DNA of 64,000 bases from contig JAJEKV010000030.1 of NCBI GenBank assembly GCA_021234155.1, forward strand, positions 10,728,525-10,792,524. Direction: 5' to 3'. Positions 9,351-21,719 of this stretch are shown here, piece after piece. Below the pieces are notes generated by a model. That model saw only the letters and a list, made by a program, of their open reading frames with translations. It was not told where the DNA came from and did no database searches. Position 1 is the stretch's first letter; the number at the start of each line of letters is the position of its first letter. Position numbers and translations under genes: made by a program. Source of the DNA: Isoetes taiwanensis. Its lineage: Eukaryota > Streptophyta > Lycopodiopsida > Isoetales > Isoetaceae.

Positions 9351-10262
9351 GATGACAAAGAAGAAGCCAACAAAGACTTTCTTCCAAGGTATTGGATTTG
9401 ACATGTAAGGTCGAGGATTTGGGAAATACTTCTACATGGGCATCACCAGAAACCTTGTAAAGTCTTTTGAGGAAGAGCTTGAGGTACCAGTGAAGTCCTC
9501 GGATACATGTAAGTAAATATCACATTTGATTGATTTACAATCCCTGGAATTTAATTTTCATGTCATATGAGCTTGATATGTCACTTGGAATTCCATATAG
9601 CCACGAGCATACCGATTCGAACATTTGTGGATTATGCGCCAGAGGGTTGAAAAGTTAAAGCGTATAAAGAGTTAATTACTGCAGGTATGTTGCATCTTCT
9701 TTTTGCTTGTGTGTACTGCAATTATTAAACACCATTTTTTGTAGGTTCTTCAAGTTTTTCTTCACAAAGATAAAGTTCCGTCAGTCCGAGCCTTTCTTCA
9801 CAATACAAATTTCCGGAGAAACCAATTTGGAAACCTATTAAGCCAATGCCATCATTTCAAAGAGGAAATTCAAATGTTTGTTGAGTGATGATTCAACAGT
9901 ATACCATTAACTTAAAATTAGGATTCACAATCTTGATTAACTTTGGTGACTAATTTATGCGTAAGTGTTGGAAATTGGTGAATCTTCCAGCCCTTTGTTC
10001 AGGCAACCATTGAAAAGATAGAGGATAGTAGCCATATTAAGGGAGAGCAAGAGATGGTGGAGGTACAAGAGATCCAAAAGGATGATGTGGCAAAGGAGGA
10101 AACCGAGGGTTGAGGAAACAAAGGTTGAGGAAACAAAGGTTGATGACATAGAGGAAACCAAGGTTGAGGAGACCAAGGTTGTTAAACAGAGAAGCGGAAA
10201 GAAAAAAGGAAGGAGTGTATGCAAAATACAACTTCAACCAAAAGGTGAATATTTATTATGTT
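9351..10262 (+). pseudogene. Exon fragments of composite element, VEETK repeat region
   Basis: Short coding-like pieces separated by AT-rich GT...AG segments. At 9351 MTKKKPTKTFFQGIGFD, a stop, then GRGFGKYFYMGITRNLVKSF. Near 9600 SIPIRTFVDYAPEG. At 10082-10262 a repeat-rich segment, EETKVEETKVDDIEETKVEE, followed by VVKQRSGKKKGRSVCKIQLQ. The repeat is a 15-bp DNA unit (GTTGAGGAAACAAAG) present about four times. No domain is recognised; charged repeats like this are usually flexible linkers. The likely next exons encode the Ulp1-type protease. Confidence 0.4.
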
Positions 10263-11172
10263 AATTGAAGCTTTTAAAGTGTAATATCCGAACAATTTTA
10301 TGATGACTTCGCAGGACTAGAAGCCAAACATCATCGAAAAGTGCTCGATCCGGAGATGACAAAGACAGAGAGTAAGTAAGATTCTCATTGTAGTTGCAAT
10401 TCATTTGTCTCTCAATAATGCAAGTTTGCTTTTACTGAGACATGGAGAGCTTGTTGAAAATAGTTCCATGCTACCCTTTCCAAAGAAAAAGCCTCTAATC
10501 AAGGTGACTAAATATTGTGTGGAAGGTCTTTGCAGACAGACAGGCACATGTCCAAATGTGCATATAGATATATTTGGAAGGTAACTTGATCGATTCTTTT
10601 TTTGCATTATGGTTAACTACTCAACATCTAACCTCGGATCGATTAGCATTATGCCCGACAAATGGCGTGATGCATTTTTTTTCTTCCCTTCAGAGAATTT
10701 CTTAGCCTACAGAACAACCTTTAACAAACCGTCATCCGATGCAACCGATGGTACGGTGCGGATTGGTCAGTAGTTCAAAAAGGGCTTCGGGGAATCATAT
10801 TGAGCAAATGCCGCGACATTATGATTCCAATCCAGTTGAGGATCCTATGCACCATGCAATCGGTCATCATTGTTTTAGATAAGGCCAAGAATCAGAAAGC
10901 AAGACCCCTTTGTCTTCTCCAACTATCCTTATTCGAACTCGCTAAAGAATGTGCAAAGTTGACACGAGGATGGTTATGATGTAAGTGCACTCACTATTAA
11001 TTCAGTGTAATGCTTCATAATTCTGATGTTATTTTCTATTGCAGGCTTCATAAAGATATCATTACAGCATTGACTAATTCCAGTTCTCGTAAGATTGATA
11101 TTTATGTAAAGAATTCAGTGCAGAAAGAAATTAGACCTGAGGTTTCACAACAAGGTGACCTGGCCTCCTGTG

Positions 11173-11941
<769 letters not shown>

Positions 11942-12084
11942 CTCCTGTGGTCTTTATGTCATGGCTTATATGCAAGCCTTTGTGGATGCCCAGGTGCAGG
12001 CTAAGAGCATGGTGAGATAACATATACACAATTGCTTTTTATATAATATTTAATTCTGAAAACTATTTGTTTTCATTCTTTCAG

Positions 12085-13023
12085 TTCTCTTCAGATTGGT
12101 TTGATGCGGAGTATGCACAGTCCAGAAGACATGTGCTCATTAAGGCTATGATTAATTATAAGAGCCATCTCATCGAAACAGGCACTACTAGCACCTCGCA
12201 AGAGAAGCATGGTAGTGCTTAACTTCTTTCATAACTCTTTATCAAATGAGGCCAATTGGCTTTTTTCTTATTGGAAACAACACTAAGCCATTTGGCTTTA
12301 TGTAATCTTGATAATGTAATCAATGAATGGTTGCAATCCTAGTGCTACTGTATGTTAATTATATTTTGCTTCCTTACAGGACTCCTAATATTTGAGATCC
12401 AAGGTGTTCTGGGTTACTTTTATAGAACTCGTGAATCAATATTTCCTCTTACAAGCCCATAATTACGAACATGGAGTTTTCTATCAGGACCAACAATGAA
12501 AGCAATGCTTCAATATGCCTCCTTTCATTGGGATTTGGCCATATGGTCAACTCTTACCTTAGATATCATAACATCAATTTTGGACAAGCTCTATGAAGAT
12601 GGCATCCCAAAATTTAAACATGTTTATGGAAAAGAGAGATGTTGGGGACTTCCTTACACAAGTTCAGTTGGTGTAACCCCTCAAGTAGTACCTATGGATA
12701 GTATTGTCATTGAATATCCTAAATACAATGGTCGACTCTGTGGTGTGTTTGAGTCTAAACACAAAGCTCTTTTCAACAAAGAAAGTTATGTTTGTGTGCC
12801 ACTATGGACACCTTTGATAGAACGCGACAACCATCTGTCCTTCTTATTTGATTGGTTGGTAGGGTTGAAATATGCACCAGATTTTACCAATTACATAAAG
12901 GATTATAAGTTGGATGACTCTTGGGACATATATGGTGACATTATCATCAAGACTATAGTGGATGAATACGGCGAAGATATGAACAGAATAAAGGCCCTAT
13001 GTACAATGCCTTTGATAAACTGA
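12085..13023 (+). pseudogene. FCP1/NIF-like phosphatase domain lacking catalytic Asp, fused after Ulp1
   Basis: Two exons (12085-12211 and from 12380) join in phase: donor after AAGCATG, acceptor TTACAG. The second reads GLLIFEIQGVLGYFYRTRES, a TAA at 12460, then MLQYASFHWDLAIWSTLTLD, KHVYGKERCWGLPYTSSVGV and SFLFDWLVGLKYAP. This is the HAD-type NLI-interacting-factor/FCP1 layout: motif I followed by a chain ending I-W-S-T/S (motif II), then the G-x-E-x-C-W box. Normal motif I is L-D-x-D-G-V/T-L; here both Asp residues are replaced (F-E-I-Q-G-V-L), so phosphatase activity is not expected. The upstream exon carries FSSDWFDAEYAQSRRHVLIK and is in phase with the end of the Ulp1 exon, suggesting one fusion protein. 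The frame stops at 13021. Confidence 0.6.
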
Positions 13024-13180
13024 ATCTGTTTTACTGTAACTTTTCTTGATGTTGATTTGCTTTCATAACTCTTTTGAGTACTTGTTAAATTATATCTATT
13101 ATTAATATTTAAGGTTGAGAAAGTTTTAGATTTAATACTTTATAAATGCTAATAATTTTTAACTTTTGTTATCGGATTAG

Positions 13181-13537
13181 AAGTTGAGGAAAATGAAATT
13201 GAAGAGGAATTTATACATGGAGCAGAGGTTGAACCAGAACAAAAGGAACTTGTACATGTACATGGAGCAGAGGTTGAACCAGATGAACCACCTTCTACTT
13301 TAGGAACTGAAGCAGAATATGTTCCAGATGTACCATTCTCTTGTGGCTTAATGTATGAAGCAAGATTCCTTACCAGCCTGCCTGGATTATGGGAACAGTC
13401 GAGCGAGATCGAAGACGTAAGCACCGTGGATGAGATGCTAACAATACTTTGGGCAATTCACAAGATCTATGATCCCGATCCTTGGGGAAGGAATCAGGTT
13501 GCCAAGTCAAGACGAGTCAAGCTACTTGTTGCATGAG
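13181..13537 (+). CDS. Acidic C-terminal exon of the plus-strand composite gene
   Basis: Open reading frame of 118 codons beginning directly after an AG acceptor (TCGGATTAG). It contains a short repeat, HGAEVEPEQKEL then VHGAEVEPDEPP, an acidic stretch, and a more globular end: CGLMYEARFLTSLPGLWEQS, VDEMLTILWAIHKIYDPDPW, ending RRVKLLVA-stop. No family recognised. It is the last plus-strand coding block before the convergent transposase gene, about 310 bp away. Confidence 0.45.
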
Positions 13538-13848
13538 GGTCGGAGTGGGCTTCCAATTGCAAGAGAAGTAGCGATGGCCTCTCCGCCACGCCTAGTCCTA
13601 ACATTATATGGCTCCGGAAATCTTAGGAGAATGGATGCAATACCTATGAGATTTCAGCCACCACAGGATGTAATAGTTAGGCATAAAAGAAGTTGATATA
13701 TTCTGAAAATTATCAATAACAAGAAACATGTTTTGAAATAAGTTGATGTACTCAATTACAATGTAATATAAATCATGTTACACCTGCACTTTTCTCTTTT
13801 CAGATTTCTCTCCAACATATAATCTGTCCAACATATAATCTGTTCAAG

Positions 13849-16800
13849 CTATTCCAGATCATGTAGCATTTCAGTGCACTTCCCAAAGAGCATCTCATGC
13901 ACATCAGTAGACAATGCATAAGCTGCAGAAGCACCCTTCACCTTATGATTTACTTTTGGCATTGCAAACTTTGCTCCAATAACAGACTCTGCAGGTACAA
14001 GAACTTCTTTGTCATCCAATAACTTATACTTGTGGTGACAACCAGGCAATTTTTGATAGTAATACGCTGGATATATGATTTGTTTCACCCCGTATGGTGA
14101 TAATTTTTGTAATCGTCAATAACATTTTCCTGCAAAACAAATTTTATTTTCTTGCAAAGAAGGATATAGTATGGCACATTTTCTTCATTTCCTGGTGCAG
14201 CAAAAGAAGCAAACATATCACCTACATGTACTAGATCTTCTAGCTCTTCATTTTCATTTGCAAAAGCAGCAGTTTCCTCATTCTCTACTTCACAATGAGT
14301 ACTTACTCGGGGTACTAGCTTCTTTAATTGCCACTTCCCACAGAATGAAATGGACTCACAAGCATCCCATTCAAAGTTAGTGCAAGCATTGCAGAAGCAA
14401 GATAATGGTCTCACCATTACTAAGGTGGGGTCAGTTGGACTTATAGAAGCTATAGCATGCAATTTCTGAATACTAGGAAGAGGTTGCACATCCAATGCAT
14501 TGGTTCTATCAATATCTGACTCCTTCACTTCCCAGTATACTCTGTTAACATTAGATTGCTTGCTCCTCAAGACAACACAAGCATCATGTGCACCTCTAAT
14601 CTCTGTTCCATGTTCTCGTAACTGTTCGGCTGCAAGTACCTGCTTGGCCTTGGCAGACTCTCCATCATGTTCACCTTTTCCATGCCCAGAACCAAAGTAG
14701 TTCCATTGTAAACGAATGCCATATTCAACATAGTACCTGGTAATGAAATATGAATTTCTTCTGGACTTGTATTGTGCAGCACAACCATCAGACCACACAA
14801 TATGATACTGTACATGAGATCCACCATTCTCTTTCAGCCATTTTAGATGAAGCTTAAATGCATGTTGTACAAAATGTGTATCATGATTTCTGTCATCAGA
14901 AATATACAAGTGAACAGTCTTCTTCAAGATGCCATTTACCTTTAGCATGGTAATCTGTACCATTATAGTAACTTGATCTGCATTCCAATGTTCTGACTGA
15001 ACCTCTTTGAAAGGCTTCAATGTATAATTTTCTGCAAAGTCAACCACTGATATCACTGAATCATCTCTCAGGTCTGAATTCTTTGCTTTGCCAGTGAGCT
15101 GCAAAGTTGTGATGGATAAATGTCTTCATGTGACCAAACATGGCATCCAGCATTACAGGTGCATTTGTTGTCTTCTCCACCAATCTGAGCCTTCTTGAGA
15201 CTCCTTTTTTAGACTTCTCATCCACATAAGAGTATATTTGCCAATTGACTTTACTTTCAATGTCATTTTCAGTTTCTTTTGGACACAAGCTAATGTTCTG
15301 CTTACCACAGTTCTTGCAATCACTTGTAATACAATTTAATTTGTGCCACTCGTCACTATCCTGTTTTGGACAAACCATACTCCTCCATAGAGTGCTGACA
15401 TTACAGTATGTATGCTTGTGAGCCTGACAAGTTCCATCATTTTTGTTAGCAGCACAAACTTCACAATTGCAGCTACAATTGATGTGAAGCTTAGCCCTCA
15501 TAGAATTAAATGCCTTCCTGAAGTTCTCTGCTTGCTCATGCTTGACACAACAACATGTGTTTCTTTCCTTTAGCTTCCTTACACAATCAGGTTTGAGGTA
15601 TTCGAACAATCTGATGCCAATGTCTGCCTCTGGGTGTTGCTCCACAAAGTTCTGGTACAGCTCAGCCTGTGCATTCAAATCATCATAGTTAATAAAAGAT
15701 TTTGTGTGTGCAATTGAGTACATGCGGAGTCAAAATGTATTAACATGTACTCATAATGTACTAATATGTACTCATATGTACTCAGATGTACTCATATGCA
15801 CTCATATGTACTCAGAATGTACTTACAATATACATAAGGACAACAGAATACACATTACACATGTACATTAAATACGTGTGTAAGGATAAAGTAGCAGTGT
15901 GGGTACATTACTGTACCCTAGAGCATATTAATGTTCTAGAGTAAATTCTATCTGAAAGTCTGAGTACAAGATATGTACTCTATAGACATGTATAACATAC
16001 AATATTATGCAAATATCTAATCTGTACATTGCTTAAGAATTTTGGAGTCACTGCATAAATAAGAAAGGAAGATTTAGTGTAATATACATGGTCAATAAAT
16101 GTAAGCAAACCAACAAAGGTGATTGCATATGTAAAAGTAAGTAAAAGTGAATACATAAATAATAGATCAGTCATTAGAAAGCATTCATACATCAAAACAA
16201 AGAAGATACTATAAATTCCAATAAAAATGAACATATACATGAGGGATCAGAAGCATTTCACACAGTAAAGAATGAAATACCTGTGGTATATCAAGAAACT
16301 GGATTGCTTGATGCCTTTTCTTTCTTACATCCCTATATTTTGGTGAAACCTTGGTGTTGTTTAACCAAAATTGGATGACTAATTGCTTTGTGTCTTCGTC
16401 CAAACAATCAGATCTTCTCTTTACCACTAATGCCCATATACTTGGACCTGCAATTTTCATTCTCTTTCTTCTGCCTGCAGCGTATGACAAATTTCGAGGA
16501 TGGCAGTTCAACATTTTTGAAGCAACTCCTTTTTGCTTCAATTCCCCATTTTTCCCAACAATCATGGATAAAACAGTGCTTGGTCGCCAACTTGTCACCG
16601 CTATTAGAAGATTTAACCTCTTCTAATCCATCTTTGAGATTTTGTAACAATGAATGTTTCACCACCGCTTCTAAGGTAGCCCAATCACGGTTTTTAAACA
16701 ACCCCAAGAGCCTGTTATCTTGCAAGATCCTGAAACCAATACCTCTCTTTCACCAGAGATAGAGAACCGGCTTCATTTCTAAAGCATTCAACAACCTTTT

Positions 16801-17023
16801 TCTCTCTTTTCCTGATTTTTTTTTTTTTTTGGTGAAGTACCGGAATATGATCGCCATTCTCACTTTGTTGACGATTATCACTCTCTGTCACTTCATTCAG
16901 CATGTCATTTAGAGTATCCTATTCAACCATTTTCTGCTTCCCTTTGTCGATTTCGGTATCACCGTCCTCATTTTGGACATCATCCTGAGTAATTCTGTTC
17001 ATACTTTGATTTTCTTGTGCCAT
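13849..17023 (-). pseudogene. DDE-type transposase-like gene (broken, intron-containing)
   Basis: Start ATG at 17023 (MAQENQSMNRITQDDVQNED) with an in-frame TAG at 16921-16919, then NDMLNEVTESDNRQQSENGD and a Lys-rich stretch. Frameshifts near 16735 and 16600 lead into AAGRRKRMKIAGPSIWALVV and DTKQLVIQFWLNNTKVSPKY. A GT donor after FLDIPQ (16280) opens an intron; coding resumes near 15723 with DLNAQAELYQNFVEQHPEAD, RLFEYLKPDCVRKL, ERNTCCCVKHEQAENF and a Cys-rich block. After a frameshift near 15090 comes VVDFAENYTLKPFKEVQSEH, LYISDDRNHDTHF, IVWSDGCAAQYKSRRN and WNYFGSGHGKGEHDGESAKA, then a last shift near 14088 and KYKLLDDKEVLVP. The FAENY, SDG-x3-Q-Y-K and S/G-H-G-K-G-x-x-D-G signatures define a widespread uncharacterised transposase-like family with RNase-H-fold acidic residues. 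Non-functional here. Confidence 0.75.
15735..16000. repeat. ATGTACTCAT tandem cluster in transposase intron
   Basis: Seven or more near-identical 10-11 bp units (ATGTACTCAT, with TAAT, CAGA variants) at 15740-15825, followed by scattered ATGTAC/GTACAT hexamers to about 15985. It occupies the intron of the transposase gene. A matching GTACATT cluster lies at 9055-9215 in the convergent gene. Confidence 0.7.
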
Positions 17024-17338
17024 GCCACTACTACTACTATGAAAACTGATATGCATGCAAAGATCCGGCAAGAATTTGAAATTCTTTTCTTTGTTTTAGA
17101 TTCTTAGACCGTAAATTGGAGGGAATTTGCTTGCTTCGGATGGATTGGAGGGAATTTGCTTGGATCGGAGGGAATCTAGTGATTGTGCCCAAAATTTCGC
17201 AACAACCGTCGGCCACTTCATGTCATGATGACAAACAATCAAATATATTCCTTTTTTAAATATATAACGACAAGCACGTGGCCTCTTACCATACATTCAA
17301 AATTACATAAAAAACGGGTTTCTAGTGCAAAATAGTAC
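17024..17338. other. Upstream flank of transposase gene, element boundary not found
   Basis: The 5' flank of the minus-strand transposase gene. It holds a direct repeat GGAGGGAATTTGCTTG (17114 and 17149) plus a third shorter copy GGAGGGAATCT, and a TTAAATATATAACG run at 17251-17270 that could serve as a minus-strand TATA region. No convincing terminal inverted repeat partner was found near 6860-7195. Confidence 0.35.
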
Positions 17339-17692
17339 ATGAATTTAGAACTAATGTATGACACCCTAGCATGCTTTTACCCTGGAGCTGAATCTACTGA
17401 ATGCAGGATAAGTCGAGACATGGTTTGGTTCGGATATTGCATTCGGAAGCAAACGATGTATGTCACTTTTAAGTATAGGAGATGGCAAAATGTCCGTAAA
17501 GGAAGAAAGTACATCTGGATTCCAGTAGAACAAGATGACAATGATGGCACTCATTTCGTTGTCATAGACTTAAATATTCATAAGGATAATCAGCTGTTCA
17601 AAAATCTCAGAGAGGGGGGCGAGTGGTCTCTATTTGATGTCCGTCGGCAATTGGAGTTTGAGACAGACAATTTTTTTTCCATTTTATGCTAG
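17339..17692 (+). CDS. Hypothetical protein, 117 residues
   Basis: Complete open frame with a WF-aromatic-rich, globular composition: DMVWFGYCIRKQTMYVTFKY, RRWQNVRKGRKYIWIPVEQD, DGTHFVVIDLNIHKDNQLFK. It is not a shadow of anything I recognise on the other strand. It ends about 150 bp before the first palindromic array, the same arrangement as gene Y and the H3-like gene with their arrays, so it may be another gene of that element. Function unknown; no motif matched. Confidence 0.4.
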   Translation: MNLELMYDTLACFYPGAESTECRISRDMVWFGYCIRKQTMYVTFKYRRWQNVRKGRKYIWIPVEQDDNDGTHFVVIDLNIHKDNQLFKNLREGGEWSLFDVRRQLEFETDNFFSILC

Positions 17693-17840
17693 AAGGTGGG
17701 AAAGCGCAAAGAAGAATGCTATAAATTGGGGTCATGCATGATATGAATCTATGTAATTTAAATATAAATGATGATTAATTGAAGATCTATTGTATATTAA
17801 TTGCAAAGGTTTGCTTTCGTTGTAATATAAAAAATTAAAG

Positions 17841-18122
17841 TAGCTACGGTGTAAAATTGTATATAATATAAAATACGAAAGTGTTATTTTTGCACTGTAG
17901 CTACGGTGCAAAATTTTGGATATCATAAAATAAGGATGTGCGGCCACGGTGCAAAATTGTGCATATCATAAAATAAGGAAGTGTTGTTTTCGCACCATAA
18001 CGATGGTGCGAAATTGTGCATAGCATAAAATATGGAAGTGTTTTTTTTGCACCATAGCCACGATGCGAATATGTGTATAGCATAAATTATGGAAGTGTTA
18101 TTTTCGCATCGTTGCCACGGTG
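17841..18122. repeat. Palindromic array I (GCACCGTGGCCACGGTGC type)
   Basis: Palindromic cores at about 17891-17910, 17991-18010, 18049-18066 and 18105-18122, with half-units at 17841 and 17937. The cores follow each other at 56-58 bp. Each is of the form TTTTGCACC-n-GGTGCAAAA. The spacers are also related in this array, around CATAAAATATGGAAGTGT, so it is a tandem repeat with embedded hairpins. It lies between the hypothetical gene at 17339 and gene Y copy 2. Confidence 0.88.
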
Positions 18123-18201
18123 TTAGTCGCTCTTGCATATCAAGCTGCTACTAAGGCGCTCACCTTCAAACTATCACAAATCGAGGCTCTGCTCAACGAG
18201 A

Positions 18202-19640
18202 ATGGTAAAGAGCGGATCAGATAAGGCATGGGAGTTGTTTAGCACATGGTATGATGAAATAGTAGAGAAAGAACGGGATTGTCGTCAGAAGCAGTCAGAA
18301 AAATTTGAGGAGGAGCTAGAGGAGCCAGTTGATGCAACTAATGTATATCTAGAGGAGCCAGTTGATGCAACTAATGTATATAATAATTTTTGTCTGACAG
18401 TAGACATTATGGCAGAGTGTAATAGGTCTACTGAGGCATATGGGGGCATTCTTCATAGCTGCATGGCTAGAGCTGGACCTGACGTGAAATGATGTTCTAT
18501 AACTGGTTTGCCTTCACTGAGCATGCAAGCTTAAATTAAGATGTTTCTGAAGGCTGATCATGAGCGAATCATGAGGTTTTTAAAGAGAATACCTGTAGAA
18601 CTATACAGATAAGAAGGCAAAGAAAATTTTTACAGCCTAGATATCATATTCAGCACATACATGATTTACACTAAGTCAAACAAAGATGCATGTTCTTCTT
18701 CAAGTGTGCAGGTCGCTCAGATAGAATATCCCGCCTCACCAGTAGAGGAGTATTTGAGGAAGAGAAGCTCATAGTGGAAAATGAGGAGAATTAGGTCTTG
18801 GAAGAGGAGGTATCCATGAAGAAACTGTCTACTTGGGGATTATTAGAAGCATATCCCATCCACATAGGTGGGAAACCGTACTTGTTGCTGCGTGATATAT
18901 CTGAAGTGACAGGGCTGATAGATTTTGAGTCTGATATTTCCAGACAAATGATGGGGGTTGTGACTTATGATGGATCCTCAATACCTCCAGAGGACGCATT
19001 TGACAGTCATGGAGCAAGCTGAAGTCGGGTATGAAGCAATGAAAGGTGTCATATTTGAAGCTCCCAGCTCTTCAAACACCGCTTCTGTGTTCATAGAACG
19101 TGAGCTGTCGAAGTCTTGTTTCTCAGTAACAAACCCAGCAGTTGTCGAACATGACACGAGAGAGGTATTTATCTCGTTTTGTTTTTTATTTCTTACTTGA
19201 ATCTGATGTTCCTTTTATGCATGAGTTACTTATTGATGACTTTTGTGCAAGACATGAGAGAGACACCCTAGTTCGGGACGCCAGTATTGCACATTATATG
19301 GGCTACCTTCACAAGGGGGAAATTATTGTGTTTCACAATAAATATAGTTCGTCTGGAGCAGAAGAGGCCCTCAAGCTTAAAGCTTTGTCCTTAGCTGGCA
19401 ACCATGTTCCCCTAGCCACGAACTGTGATCGAGTTATAGCAGTAGATAGGGCTATCGATATGTATGTCTTTGAAGGCTTCAAAATGTACTCTGTCCTTGC
19501 AAATAAAGCAGCTCTAGGCTTGAGTGGAGCAGACAAGGAAGCACTGCGCTTGTCCTGTGCACAGAAGGAGCCTGATGTATTGTGTCTGTTAGATGCAATT
19601 GGAGTTGGAGCAAAAGAAGAGGACTTTAGAAGCATTTGAT
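18202..19640 (+). pseudogene. Unknown element protein Y, locus 2 (broken)
   Basis: Diverged homologue of the protein at 3636-5192. Start MVKSGSDKAWELFSTWYDEI at 18202; an internal 36-bp tandem duplication gives EEPVDATNVYLEEPVDATNV. After a TGA at 18490 and frame changes come LDIIFSTYMIYTKSNKD, IEYPASPVEEYL and LIVENEEN (locus 1: IEPPASTVEDQL and FLENEGSE). The core at 18800-18920 reads YPIHIGGKPYLLLRDISEVT (locus 1: VMIEGQQYLLLHDI). Later blocks pair SRQMM with IRQMM, EAPSSSNTA with SSPSSTTL, and RDASIAHYMGYLHKGEIIVF with DKALRYYLPLLTNGITVIHW. It ends EEDFRSI at 19637. Function unknown. Conservation of the same blocks in the same order shows that this was a selected protein. Palindromic arrays border it on both sides, and an H3-like gene follows. 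Confidence 0.65.
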
Positions 19641-19742
19641 TCGAGTATTCTAAGCCCCGATGCCAAGAAAAGAAAATGTACTTGAGATGAGAAATGTCGT
19701 ATGTCATTTGTTATTTCATTCATTCCTATGCACATTTTTAAG

Positions 19743-20092
19743 GAGCGTAGCCACGGTGCGATAACACCTGTCTGCAGTTTTTGAAATGATCTTTCTTGAA
19801 CCATGACTATGGTGCAAAAATTGCTTTTGTATGACTGTTCATCTATGAAATGTATGAATTGTTAAAATTCAATATCAACTATAAATCCTTGTTAGATATA
19901 TATCTTAAGTCTTATTTAATTCTGAATTCAGTCAGTTCCATGTATGTACATCAGGAGCGTAGGCACGGTGCGAAAATACGATGTCTGCAGATTTTGGACT
20001 GACCTCTTTCGCACCGTGGCTACAGTGCAAAAACATCTATTCCATGGCGTGCGCATGATACCATTTCACGCAGTGGCTACTATGAACTTTTT
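19743..20092. repeat. Palindromic array II
   Basis: Two related segments, each with a half-palindrome (AGGAGCGTAGCCACGGTGCG at 19741, AGGAGCGTAGGCACGGTGCG at 19953) and a fuller palindrome about 50 bp later (ACCATGACTATGGTGC at 19800; TTTCGCACCGTGGCTACAGT at 20008). A decayed fifth copy lies near 20064-20092. Shared spacer sequence CTGTCTGCAGNTTTT shows the two segments are duplicates. The array separates gene Y copy 2 from the next gene. Confidence 0.8.
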
Positions 20093-20174
20093 TAATTCTA
20101 GGTTGTTTATGGGATCGGGAGAGACCATACTGGTTATTTGAATTTCTTCTCCTCTGTAAAACCCGCTCATATCC

Positions 20175-20934
20175 ATGGAAGGTGCTAGCTCTGATATGCC
20201 ATAAAATGAGGCGCTTGACAAGCACCAAAATCTTGACGAGGTCATTACTAGCAGCGCCACAAATCTAGAGCCCGTGACAGTTCTTTCCTTTACAACCCAA
20301 CAGATGGACGTCGAAGACCCTATCTTTCTAGAAAGATTCTAGCAAAAGCTTGAAAATGTCGTCCAGGACATTAATAATAGCATGGACGAATTTTTCCAAA
20401 ACCTGACAGCGTTTCCTACACGAGTCTCCTTGCTGAGCTTCGGTAAGATTGTTGGGGAATGAATTTTCCGCGAGGCCTCTGTCTGTCACAATATTCCGCC
20501 TCGGATGATCAGATTGTGGTAGCATTGGATGCGACTCGATTCAACGACCGACCGCCCTTCCCCCACCTGGCGCGAGAGGCGATGGGGAGGAAGCCGTGGG
20601 ATCATATGTCATGTGGCCGAGACTGATGACATCCATGTCCGGCATGGAGAAAAGACCCTTCCAGTTCAATTGTATTGAGCTGGATTATATGCTGGGAGAT
20701 CGGGAGGGGGACGTCTACTCACGGCCAGGTACTGTGGCAGGTTGACCAGGGTCATGGTGCCCAATGGCTGCTGAATCAGGTGTCCCCTTTTAAGAAATGG
20801 GTGCCACCACTGCTTTCTTCACAAATGGTTGTCCCTAATCAGCTGCAGATCGTTGAGAGGGAGAAAGAGCATCAGATCAGAGGCTTAAGGGAGATTAGCA
20901 GGATCTGCAAGTGTAGCAAGGTCAATAGGATCGG
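20175..20934 (+). pseudogene. Unknown reading frame upstream of H3-like domain, locus 2
   Basis: From ATG 20175 the frame reads MEGASSDMP, a stop, NEALDKHQNLDEVITSSATN, MDVEDPIFLERF, a stop, QKLENVVQDINNSMDEFFQN and LTAFPTRVSLLSFGKIVGE before further stops. Other frames then give ALDATRFNDRPPFPHLAREA and RPFQFNCIELDYMLGDREGD. The acidic, helical composition suggests a decayed coding region. It may be the long N-terminal part of the H3-like protein that follows in the same direction, or a separate gene. No family recognised. Confidence 0.35.
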
Positions 20935-21561
20935 GTGGAACAGCAGGACCAGCATGATCAGCAGGATCAAAATGATCGCGGGAAGCCTAGTTCCAGTGGA
21001 ACAGCTACTGTGAAACCCCCTTTCCGGCGTAAGCAGAAATCCACGCCCAAGAGATCCGGCCCAGCAAAGCCTCCTAGGCTTGTTCCTAGTTGGAGACAAG
21101 CTGAAAGAGATGCAGCCAGAGAGACGGACAAGCATGGAAATAAGCAGAAGCCGAAGGAAGGGGTGCCCAATATTAGATATGGTGGCTCTGAGAAGGTAAA
21201 GGGTGCTCCTCCTGGCATCCAAGCTTTACGGTAGATTAGATAATGGCAGGCACGCACCCAGCCTCTGATTCCCAAGCTTGCCTTTGCTAGAATGGTGAGG
21301 TATGAGATGCAAGCCATCATTGAGAGGAGAAAGAAATCAAGGAAGAAGAGGAGGGAGAGAGCACCGGATTATGTTCCGATGGTGGAGGAGAAGGTGAACA
21401 GAATCCAAGCAGAGGCCTTGGATATACTACAAGAGGAAGCAGAGGCTCATTTAGTTAGCCTCTTCGAGGACAATGTCCGCTGTTGTGTGCATAGAGGACT
21501 TGTTACTGTGCAGGACAGGGACTATGCCTTAGTCAGATACTTTCGTAGATGCCTCCCTTAG
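20935..21561 (+). pseudogene. Histone H3-like gene, locus 2 (two stop codons in alphaN)
   Basis: Second H3-type protein. A Lys/Arg/Pro-rich tail (KPPFRRKQKSTPKRSGPAKP, KPKEGVPNIRYGGSEKVKGA) leads to PPGIQALR-stop-IR-stop-WQARTQP, where H3 has PGTVALREIRKYQ; both stops (TAG 21232, TAA 21241) are in frame and fall where H3 has charged residues. The frame then continues unbroken: LIPKLAFARMVRYEMQ (alpha1), EALDILQEEAEAHLVSLFED (alpha2), CCVHRGLVTVQDRDYALVRY (loop 2, alpha3), ending RCLP at 21558. Loop 1 is about 20 residues longer than in canonical H3 and very basic (ERRKKSRKKRRERAPDYVPM). The sequence differs greatly from locus 1, so the family is old. The gene lies between palindromic arrays II and III. 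Confidence 0.87.
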
Positions 21562-21719
21562 GAGCCTTTTGTAACCCTACTTCGGATATTAATATATGGG
21601 TGTTTTAAATTATTGTCTCTCTTTATGCTTATATTTTAGTTCTTGTTTAAATATGTGTTGAGGTCTTGTATTTATTTGCTCTTCTATTTATTGAGATTGT
21701 GTATTTATTGACTATTGTT

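Noticed and set aside
20935-21561. Host centromeric H3 gene
   Set aside because: No introns, two stop codons, element context and a related copy at 1.8 kb make a host CENH3 unlikely, although the long loop 1 is similar.
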